Source: Candidatus Binataceae bacterium (lineage in GTDB: Bacteria > Desulfobacterota > Binatia > Binatales > Binataceae). From it: DNA of 8,541 nucleotides. Positions 1-7,203 of the stretch are shown here, in pieces; within the stretch, counting starts at the first letter, position 1; every line of letters starts with the position of its first letter. The position numbers and the translations under genes are program-made. Location of the stretch: NCBI GenBank assembly GCA_030042765.1, contig JASHZA010000382.1, positions 1 through 8,541 of the forward strand, in the 5' to 3' direction. The notes under the pieces are model-generated. The model was not told where the DNA came from. It did no database searches and saw only the letters and a list, made by a program, of their open reading frames with translations.

Positions 1-1142
1 TTCCATTCCATTGACTTCAGCGCCGGGCTCGCCGCCTCTTTGACCTTGGCCCGCTCCCACAGGTCGTGCAAAACGGCGCGCCGCCCGAGCTCCTGTGCAA
101 ACGTGTGGCGAAACTCCACGTCCGCGTAAAGCTTCTTCTGCGCCTCGGGCGGCGTGTCGCCGAAGGCCGGCTTCATCGAATTCATGGTTGCGAAAAGGAA
201 CGGATTGCGCAGGTTGAATTCGATGATGAGCGGGCGCGCAGCGACCTGCGGACGGCATCCCCGCTCGATCAACGGCGCGACCTTCTCTAGCGTCTCAACC
301 CAAGCCTGGGGCGCATCGTCGCGGTCGCGCAGGTTGAGCCAAGTGACCGGCCGCCCGCTTGAAGATGAGAGCAATTCGAGCAAGGCGTACTCCCGATCGG
401 AAACCGTACTCGGCTGTTTGGTCAGCGCAATTTCGATCGCGCCGCGGCCGAGTTCGCGCAACGCCCCCGCGTACGACCGCAACTCTTCATCGCTGGCCAG
501 CCGGCACGCCAGCGGCTGCGCCTTGTAACCCAGATGTTGCGGCATAACCGTCAGCGAAAATCCGAACGCGCCTGCCCCCACCGCCTCGCGCAACAATCCG
601 CGAATCCGGGCGGTCTCCTCCTCCGTCGCCGCGCGCGCCATCGCCTCCTCGCCCATCACGAAATGACGAAACGGCGAGAGCGCCGCAAGAAAGCCGGCGT
701 TGATGCCGAGCCCGCGGCGGTCCGCCGCGTCCATGTATTGCGGGAAGGTCTCCCAATCCCAGGTAATTCCGCGGCTGAGAACATCGTGCGGAATCGCTTC
801 CACGTGCACCAGGTTCCAGGCCGCAACGTCGCGCTCGGCAGGCTTGCACGGCGCGAGTCCGACTCCGCAATTGCCCATGATCACGGTGGTCACGCCATGC
901 CACGACGAGCAGGTCACGAGCGGATCCCAGCAGATCTGGGCGTCGTAATGCGTGTGCGGGTCGATGAAGCCCGGCGCGACGATGAGGTCGGACGCGTCGA
1001 TCACGCGCGCCGCGCCGTTCCCCAGCTTGCCGATCTCGGCGATACGGCCGCCCGCCACCGCGATATCGCCGCGGTAGGCTCGCATCCCGCTGCCGTCAAC
1101 GATCGTTCCATTTCTGATCAGCAAATCGTGAGGCATCGCCAT
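1..1142 (-). CDS. N-acyl-D-amino-acid deacylase-like amidohydrolase (5' part, runs off left edge)
   Basis: Metal-dependent amidohydrolase of the D-aminoacylase group; such enzymes hydrolyse amide bonds, often of N-acyl-D-amino acids. About 380 residues are visible; the family usually has 480-580, so the C-terminus lies outside the window. Seen: an N-terminal composite beta segment (residues 7-60, with IRNGTIVDGSG), then FIDPHTHYD with metal ligands H63 and H65, then MGNCGVGLAP with C92. The spacing from H65 to C92 is 27, the same as between the His and the zinc-binding Cys of Alcaligenes D-aminoacylase. ITWDWETFPQYMDA (126-139) and GAFGFS (191-196) are also family signatures. The usual VGHSALR-type segment is replaced by LAALSPFR (152-159), and I see no clear later HxR ligand motif, so substrate and activity are uncertain. 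ATG at 1142 follows GAGGAGG by 4 nt; an in-frame ATG at 1136 (10 nt spacing) is equally possible. No signal peptide, so probably cytoplasmic. Divergent from the HtrA-like gene. Confidence 0.85.
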   Translation of the reverse strand, partial: MAMPHDLLIRNGTIVDGSGMRAYRGDIAVAGGRIAEIGKLGNGAARVIDASDLIVAPGFIDPHTHYDAQICWDPLVTCSSWHGVTTVIMGNCGVGLAPCKPAERDVAAWNLVHVEAIPHDVLSRGITWDWETFPQYMDAADRRGLGINAGFLAALSPFRHFVMGEEAMARAATEEETARIRGLLREAVGAGAFGFSLTVMPQHLGYKAQPLACRLASDEELRSYAGALRELGRGAIEIALTKQPSTVSDREYALLELLSSSSGRPVTWLNLRDRDDAPQAWVETLEKVAPLIERGCRPQVAARPLIIEFNLRNPFLFATMNSMKPAFGDTPPEAQKKLYADVEFRHTFAQELGRRAVLHDLWERAKVKEAASPALKSMEW

Positions 1143-1171
1143 TGGACCTCCTCGCGCCGGCTTCTGCCTTG

Positions 1172-1200
1172 TGCGTAGGCCCCAGGGCGCGCAAAGTCAA
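1172..1200 (-). promoter_or_regulatory. Possible sigma-70 promoter for the amidohydrolase gene
   Basis: On the minus strand a good -35 hexamer TTGACT (1200-1195) is followed after exactly 17 nt by TACGCA (1177-1172), a poor -10 match. It lies about 30 bp upstream of the start codon. Weak evidence: the -35 and spacing are good, but only the first two -10 bases agree with consensus. Confidence 0.3.
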
Positions 1201-1201
1201 G

Positions 1202-1221
1202 GCGCGACAGCCCTGTCGCGC
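1202..1221. promoter_or_regulatory. Perfect 9-bp inverted repeat, candidate operator between divergent genes
   Basis: GCGCGACAG and its exact reverse complement CTGTCGCGC are separated by 2 bp. The repeat lies in the 161-bp space between the divergent amidohydrolase and HtrA-like genes. It abuts the possible -35 (TTGACT, 1200-1195) on the minus strand. On the plus strand it sits 3 bp before another TTGACG (1225-1230). This placement and the two-fold symmetry fit a dimeric repressor site. No regulator gene is visible nearby, so the binding protein is unknown. A chance GC-rich palindrome remains possible. Confidence 0.4.
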
Positions 1222-1303
1222 GGTTTGACGCGCCCGCGGAAATGGTTAAGTTGAACGTGCCCGCTGCCTTTTCGGCGCGGGCCGGTGACGCGGAGCGAAG
1301 ATC

Positions 1304-2212
1304 GTGAACGGCCCTTTGTATTTCCTCGAGAAAGTTGCGCGCGCAACCGTCAGTATCCACGCCCAGGTCCCGCAGGAGCATCCCTCGGTCGCAATGGGAC
1401 TCGGCAACGACCGCCGCGGCACTGGTACCATCGTCAGCCCCGACGGCCTGATCCTCACCGTCAACTACGTCATCATCGGCGCACAGAACGTGATGGTGAC
1501 CCTCGTCACCGGCGAACAGCTCCCGGCACGCATCGTCGCCCGCGATTTCACCACCAGCATCGGCCTCCTCCAGATCGAGGGGCGCAACCGTCCGTTCGTC
1601 GATGTCGTCTCATCCGCCAACGCGACGCTCGGCGAGGACGTCTTCATCGTCTCGAGCGTCGGAGGCGAGAAACGCTGCGCCGACACCGGCTTCATCACCT
1701 ATCTCGGACCTTACGAAGCCGCGTGGGAATTCGTCCTCGAACGCTGCGTATGCATCTCCGCTTCAGCCCTCAACGTCGGCCTCAGCGGCGGACCGATTTG
1801 CAATTCCACGGGAGAGCTGCTCGCGATCTCCTACCTGAATTTCCCCGACCTCGTACGCCCGATCCTCGGCATCCCCGGCGAATGTTTCCTCTCCGGACGC
1901 GACGAACTCGTGCAGCACGGCCATCGCGTGAGCACGCCGCGCAAGCTCTGGATCGGCCTCTACTCTTACACCCTGCGCGAACACGTCGTGATCGCGGGCG
2001 TGATGCCCGGCAGCCCAGGCGAGAAAGCGGGGTTGAAACAGGGTGACCTCGTGCTCAGCGCCGACGGCCGCGAAATTCACGAACGCAAGGCGCTTTACGA
2101 GGTGATCAACCGCCATCGGCCCGGCGAACACATCCAGCTCCGCATCATGCGCAATAACCAGGTTCACGACCTCGCCGTATCCGCCATCGTCGTCGACGAC
2201 TACCTCGGCTAG
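1304..2212 (+). CDS. HtrA-like serine protease homologue with PDZ domain, probable pseudoprotease
   Basis: A 302-residue protein with a trypsin-like domain (about 10-205) and a C-terminal PDZ domain (about 215-295). Protease-fold signs: RGTGTIVSPDGLILT (38-52), RDFTTSIGLLQIE (80-92) and GLSGGPI (159-165) followed by STGELLAI. PDZ signs: WIGL (216-219), the VMPGSPGEKAGLKQGDLVLS stretch (233-252) and the family-typical LRIMRNN. Against DegP, the catalytic His falls on Y55 (LTVNYV for LTNNHV) and the Asp on S85 (TSIGLLQI for SDIALIQI). Only the nucleophile Ser (S161) remains, so peptidase activity is unlikely; a binding or scaffold role is inferred. Five cysteines lie at 125, 148, 150, 166 and 194. 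There is no signal peptide or N-terminal membrane helix, unlike periplasmic HtrA proteins, so it is probably cytoplasmic. GTG is chosen because GGAG (1292-1295) lies 8 nt upstream and an in-frame TGA at 1286 excludes extension. Convergent with ppdK. Confidence 0.85.
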   Translation: MNGPLYFLEKVARATVSIHAQVPQEHPSVAMGLGNDRRGTGTIVSPDGLILTVNYVIIGAQNVMVTLVTGEQLPARIVARDFTTSIGLLQIEGRNRPFVDVVSSANATLGEDVFIVSSVGGEKRCADTGFITYLGPYEAAWEFVLERCVCISASALNVGLSGGPICNSTGELLAISYLNFPDLVRPILGIPGECFLSGRDELVQHGHRVSTPRKLWIGLYSYTLREHVVIAGVMPGSPGEKAGLKQGDLVLSADGREIHERKALYEVINRHRPGEHIQLRIMRNNQVHDLAVSAIVVDDYLG

Positions 2213-2239
2213 ATCAGCCCGGGCGCCGATTCCCGCTCG

Positions 2240-4984
2240 CTACACGTCTTTGAACTCGCGCTTGGATTTGCGATCCTCGATCGCCGCCTGCGCCGCCGCC
2301 AGCCGCGCCACCGGCAGCCGGAACGGCGAACACGACACGTAATCCAGCCCCAGCTTGTGGCACAGCCTGACGCTCGCCGGATCGCCGCCATGCTCGCCGC
2401 AGATCCCGATCTTGAGCTTCTTGTTGGCCTTATGGCCCCGCTCGATCGCGATCCGCATCAACCCGCCGACCCCTTCCGCATCCAGTTCCTGGAACGGATC
2501 CTTGCGGTAAATCCCTCGCGAGATGTAGTCGCCGAGGAACCTCGCCGAATCATCGCGCGAAAGCCCGTAGGTCATCTGCGTCAGGTCGTTGGTGCCGAAG
2601 GAAAAAAACTGCGCGACTGCCGCGATCTGGTCCGCCTCGATGCACGCGCGCGGCACCTCGATCATCGTGCCGATCAGGTACGGCAGCTTCCCGTTGCGGC
2701 TCGCAATTCCGCTCGCCACTTCCCGGATATCGGACGCCAGCAGCTCGAATTCCTTGCGCTCCCCAATCAGCGGCAGCATGATCTCCGGAATCGCCGCCAC
2801 TCCCTCCGCCCGCAATTCCATCGCCGCCTCCAGGATCGCGCGCGCCTGCGCCTGGTAAATTTCCGGATAGCTCACGCCCAGCCGCGATCCGCGATGCCCC
2901 AGCATCGGATTGAACTCCTGCAAATTGTCGCGAATCTGCTTAAGGCGATCCGGGTCCGCTCCGGTGCTTTCGGCCAGCTTGCGGATCTCCTCGTCATCCT
3001 TGGGCAGAAACTCGTGCAGCGGCGGATCGAGCAGCCGGATCGTAACCGGCTTCCCCGCCATCTCGCGCAGGATCGCGATAAAATCGCCCTTCTGCATCGG
3101 CACGATCTTCTCGAGCGCCCGCGCCCGCGCCGCCTTGTCCTCCGCCATGATCATTTCGCGCACCGCCTCGATCCGGCCGGGCCCGAAGAACATGTGCTCG
3201 GTCCGGCACAGCCCGATCCCTTCCGCGCCGAACTCGCGCGCGATCCTTGCATCCGTCGGCGTGTCCGCGTTCGCGCGCACTCCCAGCCGGCGCTCCTGGT
3301 CCGCCCACTTCATGAACTTGCGGAAATGCTCCGACATCTCCGGCCGCACCGTCGGTACCCGCCCTGCTATGACCTCGCCGGCCGACCCGTCCAGCGTCAG
3401 GTATTCGCCGCGCCGAATCACGCGATCGCCCGCTTTGAGCACGCCCTGCCCGTAGTCTATCTCGAGCGTCGAGCATCCCGCGACGCAGCACTTGCCCATC
3501 CCGCGCGCCACTACCGCCGCATGGCTGGTCATGCCGCCGCGCGCCGTCAGTATCCCCTCCGCCACCTGCATCCCGTGAATATCCTCGGGCGAGGTTTCGA
3601 TTCGTACCAGGATCACCGGACGGCCGGCGCCCTCCACCACGATCGCCTCGTCCGCAGAAAAAACTACCTCGCCGTAGACTGCGCCGGGCGACGCCGGCAG
3701 CCCCCGCGCGATTACCTCCTTGGCCACCGACGGATCGAGCCGCGGATGGAGCAGTTGTTCGAGCTGCGTCGGTTCCACGCGTGTCAGCGCGGCGCGCCGG
3801 TCGATCAGCTTTTCCTCCGTCATTTCGACCGCCGCGCGCACCGCCGCCGCCGCCGTACGCTTGCCCGTGCGGGTTTGCAGCATGAAGAGCCGCCCGCGCT
3901 CGATCGTGAACTCCATATCCTGCATGTCGCGGAAATGCTTTTCGAGCCGTCCGGCGACGTTGAGCAGTTCCTTGAAGACTTTCGGAAAACTCTCCTCGAG
4001 CGTGGCATAGCGCGCCGCGCGCTCCGCTTCGCTCACGCCGTTGCGCTCCGCCCACTTCCGCCCCGCCGCGAGACTGATCTGGAGCGGCGTGCGGATTCCC
4101 GCGACCACGTCCTCGCCCTGCGCGTTGGGCAGGAACTCGCCGTAAATCCCGCGTTCTCCGGTTGACGGGTCGCGCGTAAAGGCCACCCCGGTCGCGCAGT
4201 CCGAGCCGAGATTCCCGAAGACCATCGATTGCACGGTGACCGCCGTCCCCCAGTCACCCGGGATATTGTTGAACTTGCGGTACGCCACCGCGCGCTCGTT
4301 GTTCCACGATCCGAACACCGCCCCAATCGCCTCCCACAACTGCTCGCGCGGATCCTGCGGCAGGTCCCGCCCGACGCGGCTGCGAATCAGCGCCCGGAAC
4401 TCGTCCACCAGCTCCTTCAGATCGTCGACGCCCAGCTCGACGTCCTCCTCGACGCCGCGCGCGGCCTTCTTGCGCTCGATGATCTCCTCGAACGGATCGC
4501 GATCGTTCTTGTTCTCCGGCTTGAGCTTCAGCACCACGTCGCCATACATCTGGCAGAACCGCCGGTACGAATCCCACGCGAACCGCGAATTCGCGCTCGC
4601 CGCCTCGAGCCCCGTGACCGTCTCGTCCGTCAGCCCGAGGTTGAGAACCGTATCCATCATCCCCGGCATCGAGACCCGCGCACCCGATCGGACCGAAACC
4701 AAAAGCGGGTTTTTCGCGTCGCCGAACTTGCGCTCGAGCGCCTTCTCGATCCGCGCGACGCTCTTCGCCACCGCCTCGTTCAGCCCCTTGGGATACTTGC
4801 CCTTATGCTCGTAAAAGTAATTGCAGACCTGCGTCGAGATCGTGAAGCCCGGCGGCACCGGCAGCTTGAGCGACGCCATCTCGGCCAGGTTGGCGCCCTT
4901 GCCGCCCAAAAGGTCGCGCATCCCGGACCGCCCTTCCGCCGTCCCGCCTCCGAAAAAATATATCTCAGGATGAACCCGTGCCAT
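2240..4984 (-). CDS. ppdK: Pyruvate, phosphate dikinase (EC 2.7.9.1)
   Basis: Cytoplasmic enzyme that interconverts pyruvate + ATP + Pi and PEP + AMP + PPi. It is used for gluconeogenic PEP synthesis or for PPi-dependent glycolysis. The 914 residues are complete and compare with 874 in the Clostridium symbiosum enzyme. Domains: N-terminal ATP-grasp (about 1-375; GGKGANL with K29, R99, D356/E358, Q370), the swivelling phosphohistidine domain (about 420-545; GGMTSHAAVVAR with H488 as phosphocarrier), and the PEP/pyruvate barrel (about 550-905). Barrel active-site residues are present: R594 in LCRTEH, E776 in MIEVPR, N799/D800 in FGTND, and the general acid C862 in GICGEHGG. All expected catalytic residues are there, so it should be active. 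ATG at 4984 is chosen because family members start close before YFFGGG; a GGGAG sits 12 nt upstream, rather far. An in-frame start at 5044 would add 20 unlikely residues. Third gene of a likely operon, 82 bp after glyQS. Confidence 0.97.
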   Translation of the reverse strand: MARVHPEIYFFGGGTAEGRSGMRDLLGGKGANLAEMASLKLPVPPGFTISTQVCNYFYEHKGKYPKGLNEAVAKSVARIEKALERKFGDAKNPLLVSVRSGARVSMPGMMDTVLNLGLTDETVTGLEAASANSRFAWDSYRRFCQMYGDVVLKLKPENKNDRDPFEEIIERKKAARGVEEDVELGVDDLKELVDEFRALIRSRVGRDLPQDPREQLWEAIGAVFGSWNNERAVAYRKFNNIPGDWGTAVTVQSMVFGNLGSDCATGVAFTRDPSTGERGIYGEFLPNAQGEDVVAGIRTPLQISLAAGRKWAERNGVSEAERAARYATLEESFPKVFKELLNVAGRLEKHFRDMQDMEFTIERGRLFMLQTRTGKRTAAAAVRAAVEMTEEKLIDRRAALTRVEPTQLEQLLHPRLDPSVAKEVIARGLPASPGAVYGEVVFSADEAIVVEGAGRPVILVRIETSPEDIHGMQVAEGILTARGGMTSHAAVVARGMGKCCVAGCSTLEIDYGQGVLKAGDRVIRRGEYLTLDGSAGEVIAGRVPTVRPEMSEHFRKFMKWADQERRLGVRANADTPTDARIAREFGAEGIGLCRTEHMFFGPGRIEAVREMIMAEDKAARARALEKIVPMQKGDFIAILREMAGKPVTIRLLDPPLHEFLPKDDEEIRKLAESTGADPDRLKQIRDNLQEFNPMLGHRGSRLGVSYPEIYQAQARAILEAAMELRAEGVAAIPEIMLPLIGERKEFELLASDIREVASGIASRNGKLPYLIGTMIEVPRACIEADQIAAVAQFFSFGTNDLTQMTYGLSRDDSARFLGDYISRGIYRKDPFQELDAEGVGGLMRIAIERGHKANKKLKIGICGEHGGDPASVRLCHKLGLDYVSCSPFRLPVARLAAAQAAIEDRKSKREFKDV

Positions 4985-5024
4985 TTTTGAATTAATCTCC
5001 CACGAATTTGTCCGACTCGAGAAA

Positions 5025-5041
5025 GCGCTGTACCGCAGCGC
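5025..5041 (-). other. Small hairpin in the glyQS-ppdK spacer
   Basis: On the transcribed strand GCGCTG and CAGCGC form a perfect 6-bp stem with a CGGTA loop, followed by TTTCTC. The U-run is too short for a good intrinsic terminator. It could be a weak attenuator or an RNA-processing or stability element between two co-transcribed genes, or chance in GC-rich DNA. Confidence 0.3.
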
Positions 5042-5066
5042 CACGGCATGTTCCGAGGCCTTTCGC

Positions 5067-6410
5067 TCAGCGATACCACCCGATACGTTCGACCAGCGTT
5101 CCCACCAGACCCGAAATTGGTACGCGCACCTGCTGCGTCGTGTCGCGATCGCGCAACGTCACCGTATCGTCTTCCATCGTCTGATGATCGATCGTCACCC
5201 CGAACGGCGTCCCCACTTCGTCCATCCGCCGGTAGCGCCGTCCGATCGAACCAGCCTGATCGTACGCCACCATGAACCAGCGCTGCAGCATCTCACGCAC
5301 CGCATGCGCCTTCTCCGGATGACCGCCCTTGCGTAGCAGCGGATACACCGCCACCTTGATCGGGGCCAGCCGCGGGTCCAGCCGCAGCACGATCCGCTCC
5401 TCGTTCTCGACCACGTCCTCGTCGTATGCGTCGAGCAGAAAGGCAAGCATCGTCCGGTCCACTCCCGCCGCCGGCTCGATCACCCACGGATGGTAGCGGC
5501 TCTTCGCCTCCTCGTCGAAATAGGTCAGGTCCTTGCCGCTGTACTTCTCATGCTGGTCGAGATCGAAACTGCCTCGCCGCGCGATCCCTTCCAGCTCGCC
5601 CCACCCGAACGGATACAGAAACTCGACGTCGGTGGTCCCGCGCGAATAGTGCGAAAGCTCCTCCGACGCGTGCGGCCGCAGCCGCAGATGTCCCGGCTTA
5701 ATCCCGTGCTTCACGTACCATTGAAAGCGCGCGTTCACCCAGTAGTCGAACCACCGCTGCTCTTCCGCCGGGTCGGGCTTGACGAAAAATTCCATCTCCA
5801 TCTGCTCGAACTCGCGCGTGCGGAAGATGAAGTTGCCGGGCGTTATCTCGTTGCGGAACGATTTGCCCGTCTGCGCCACTCCGAACGGCAGCTTCACCCG
5901 CTGCGTATCGATTACGTTCGAGAAGTTCGCGAAAATTCCCTGCGCCGTCTCCGGCCGCAGGTAGATCGTATTCGCGGTATCTTCCACAGGCCCCATGAAA
6001 GTCTTGAACATCAGGTTAAACTGGCGCGCCTCGGTCAATTCGCCCCCGCAATCGGGGCACCGGTCACCCTCGATATGATCGGCCCGGAAACGATGCTTGC
6101 ACGCTTTGCAGTCGACCAGCGGGTCGGTGAAATTCTGCAGATGGCCCGACGCCTCCCAGGTCCGCGGATGCTGCAGGATGGCGCTGTCGAGCCCGATTAC
6201 GTCGCTGCGCCCCTGAACCACGTCGCGCCACCACGCTTCCTTCACGTTGCGCTTCAGCTCGACGCCCAGCGGCCCGTAGTCAAAGGTCGAACCGAGGCCC
6301 CCGTAGATGTCGCTGGCGGGAAACACCAACCCGCGGCGCTTGCACAGGTTGACCAGCTTCTCCATCGTAACCGGCCGCTTGGATGAGCTCGTGGAATCTT
6401 CGACGGACAA
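5067..6410 (-). CDS. glyQS: Glycine--tRNA ligase, single-chain (alpha2) class II type (EC 6.1.1.14)
   Basis: Charges tRNA-Gly with glycine in the cytoplasm. The 447 residues are a complete homodimeric-type enzyme, not the separate alpha/beta subunits of many proteobacteria. Seen: an N-terminal LVNLCKRRGLVFPASDIYGG segment from residue 19; a four-Cys zinc site, CKAC (101-104) and CPDC (118-121); class II motif 2 around FRNE (185-188) followed by FRTREFEQMEMEFF (196-209); and motif 3 VIEPAAGVDRTMLAFL (310-325). A C-terminal anticodon-binding domain runs from about 350. In motif 3 the residue after EP is Ala (A314), where the human and Thermus-type enzymes have a glycine-contacting Ser. TTG at 6410 is chosen because AGGGAGG lies 6 nt upstream; the nearby ATG at 6415 is out of frame, and the next in-frame ATG is residue 16 (6365). 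Second gene of a likely operon with the metallophosphoesterase and ppdK. Confidence 0.96.
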   Translation of the reverse strand: MSVEDSTSSSKRPVTMEKLVNLCKRRGLVFPASDIYGGLGSTFDYGPLGVELKRNVKEAWWRDVVQGRSDVIGLDSAILQHPRTWEASGHLQNFTDPLVDCKACKHRFRADHIEGDRCPDCGGELTEARQFNLMFKTFMGPVEDTANTIYLRPETAQGIFANFSNVIDTQRVKLPFGVAQTGKSFRNEITPGNFIFRTREFEQMEMEFFVKPDPAEEQRWFDYWVNARFQWYVKHGIKPGHLRLRPHASEELSHYSRGTTDVEFLYPFGWGELEGIARRGSFDLDQHEKYSGKDLTYFDEEAKSRYHPWVIEPAAGVDRTMLAFLLDAYDEDVVENEERIVLRLDPRLAPIKVAVYPLLRKGGHPEKAHAVREMLQRWFMVAYDQAGSIGRRYRRMDEVGTPFGVTIDHQTMEDDTVTLRDRDTTQQVRVPISGLVGTLVERIGWYR

Positions 6411-6416
6411 AACATT

Positions 6417-6423
6417 CCTCCCT
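6417..6423 (-). promoter_or_regulatory. Strong Shine-Dalgarno site that fixes the glyQS TTG start
   Basis: AGGGAGG on the minus strand is followed by the 6-nt spacer AATGTT and then the in-frame TTG at 6410. The spacer itself contains an ATG at 6415, but this is only 2 nt from the site and in another frame. The site therefore supports initiation at TTG rather than at the ATG of codon 16. Confidence 0.7.
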
Positions 6424-6462
6424 GGAAATCAACTCCAAAACCGGCCCGCGATCTCGCGCCGG

Positions 6463-6999
6463 CTAACCCAGCGTGATTATTTCGGCTGAAACCCGGCCGC
6501 CCGGCGCTATCTCCAGAATCGCCACCGTGCCTGGCACGTCAACCAGGTTGCGTGGCAAGGTCGCGCTGCCCGGATTAACCACCAGCGTATCTCCGAAGCG
6601 GACGATCCCTTCTAGATGGCTATGGCCCATGACGAGCACGTCCACCGGCCCGCCGAAATGCGCGCGCATCGCTTCCCGAAACACTCGTTCCGAGGTTTCG
6701 TCCGGCGTCGGCAGGGCATGCGCGAGGCCGATCCGTACTCCTTCGATCTCCAGCAGATGCGCCATCTTGACGCGCTCGTCCGCCTCCAGCCGGAAACGGT
6801 GTCCGTCCAACCCTTCGTCGCCATTACCCAAAGCCGCGATTACCGGCGCAATCTCCGCCAACTCGTCGAGCACCCGATTGACGTATACGTCGCCCGCGTG
6901 CATCACGAGATCGACATCGCGAAAAACTTCGAATATCGGCGCCGGCAAATGGTCGCAGGCCTCCGGTATATGGGTGTCGGAAATGAGCCCGATTCGCAT
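6463..6999 (-). CDS. YfcE/MJ0936-family metallophosphoesterase
   Basis: Small calcineurin-like phosphoesterase of 178 residues; family members use two metal ions to cleave phosphodiesters or phosphomonoesters. The physiological substrate cannot be told from sequence. Metal-site motifs are in the expected order: SDTH (D8, H10), HAGD (D37), GNGD (N59, then D61), LAH (H94) and GHSH (H126, H128), with NPGS after them. The length matches the family (160-190). The set of ligands looks complete, so it should be active in the cytoplasm. ATG at 6999 is chosen because family members start MRIGLISDTH. In-frame ATG at 7020 and GTG at 7026 would add 7 or 9 residues (MGMPQRRDP); none of the three has a good Shine-Dalgarno site. 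First gene of the likely operon, 52 bp before glyQS. The pairing with a tRNA synthetase suggests no specific role. Confidence 0.9.
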   Translation of the reverse strand: MRIGLISDTHIPEACDHLPAPIFEVFRDVDLVMHAGDVYVNRVLDELAEIAPVIAALGNGDEGLDGHRFRLEADERVKMAHLLEIEGVRIGLAHALPTPDETSERVFREAMRAHFGGPVDVLVMGHSHLEGIVRFGDTLVVNPGSATLPRNLVDVPGTVAILEIAPGGRVSAEIITLG

Positions 7000-7134
7000 T
7001 GGATCGCGCCGCTGGGGCATTCCCACGTGCGCTTCTAGAAAGTATCATGCGCGGAATCGCGCGGCAATTTTGCGGCCGTCGACCGCCTCATTCCGTTTGC
7101 GTACCGGAAATCGCGGACGCGGATGCGAGCTGCA

Positions 7135-7182
7135 AAATTGATGCGGCCGGTATCGGAGAACTGATTCTCGAAATTGATGCGG
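7135..7182 (+). repeat. 12-bp direct repeat upstream of the lipoprotein gene
   Basis: AAATTGATGCGG occurs twice, at 7135-7146 and 7171-7182, exactly 36 bp apart. The copies lie in the space between the divergent metallophosphoesterase and lipoprotein genes. Two exact 12-mers this close are unusual by chance. They could be a pair of regulator sites or the trace of a small local duplication. The sequence between them is not repeated. Confidence 0.45.
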
Positions 7183-7190
7183 AAAATTTC

Positions 7191-7196
7191 AAGGAG
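7191..7196 (+). promoter_or_regulatory. Ribosome binding site that fixes the lipoprotein GTG start
   Basis: AAGGAG is followed by 7 nt (ATTTCCC) and then GTG at 7204. This supports the GTG start over the upstream in-frame TTG at 7174 and ATG at 7177, which have no such site. Confidence 0.75.
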
Positions 7197-7203
7197 ATTT
7201 CCC

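Noticed and set aside
487..903. 138-codon open frame on the minus strand
   Set aside because: A frame-shifted shadow inside the amidohydrolase gene, rich in Arg and Gly.
1285..2046. 253-codon open frame on the plus strand
   Set aside because: Same strand, different frame from the HtrA-like gene. The product is dominated by Arg, His and Pro, and the HtrA-like frame has clear domains.
2213..2239. Terminator between the convergent HtrA-like and ppdK genes
   Set aside because: The 27-bp gap has no stem-loop with a U-run on either strand.
2357..4165. 602-codon open frame on the plus strand
   Set aside because: It lies wholly antisense to ppdK. The product is very rich in Arg, His and Leu with no domain, as expected opposite a GC-rich gene with strong codon bias.
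4985..5044. 20-codon N-terminal extension of ppdK
   Set aside because: Family members start just before YFFGGG. The extension has no known counterpart and contains a hairpin typical of non-coding spacer.
5490..6386. 298-codon open frame on the plus strand
   Set aside because: Antisense to glyQS; composition is shadow-like and there is no ribosome site or recognisable motif.
6473..7141. 222-codon open frame on the plus strand
   Set aside because: Antisense to the metallophosphoesterase, Ser/Arg/Pro-rich and without motifs.
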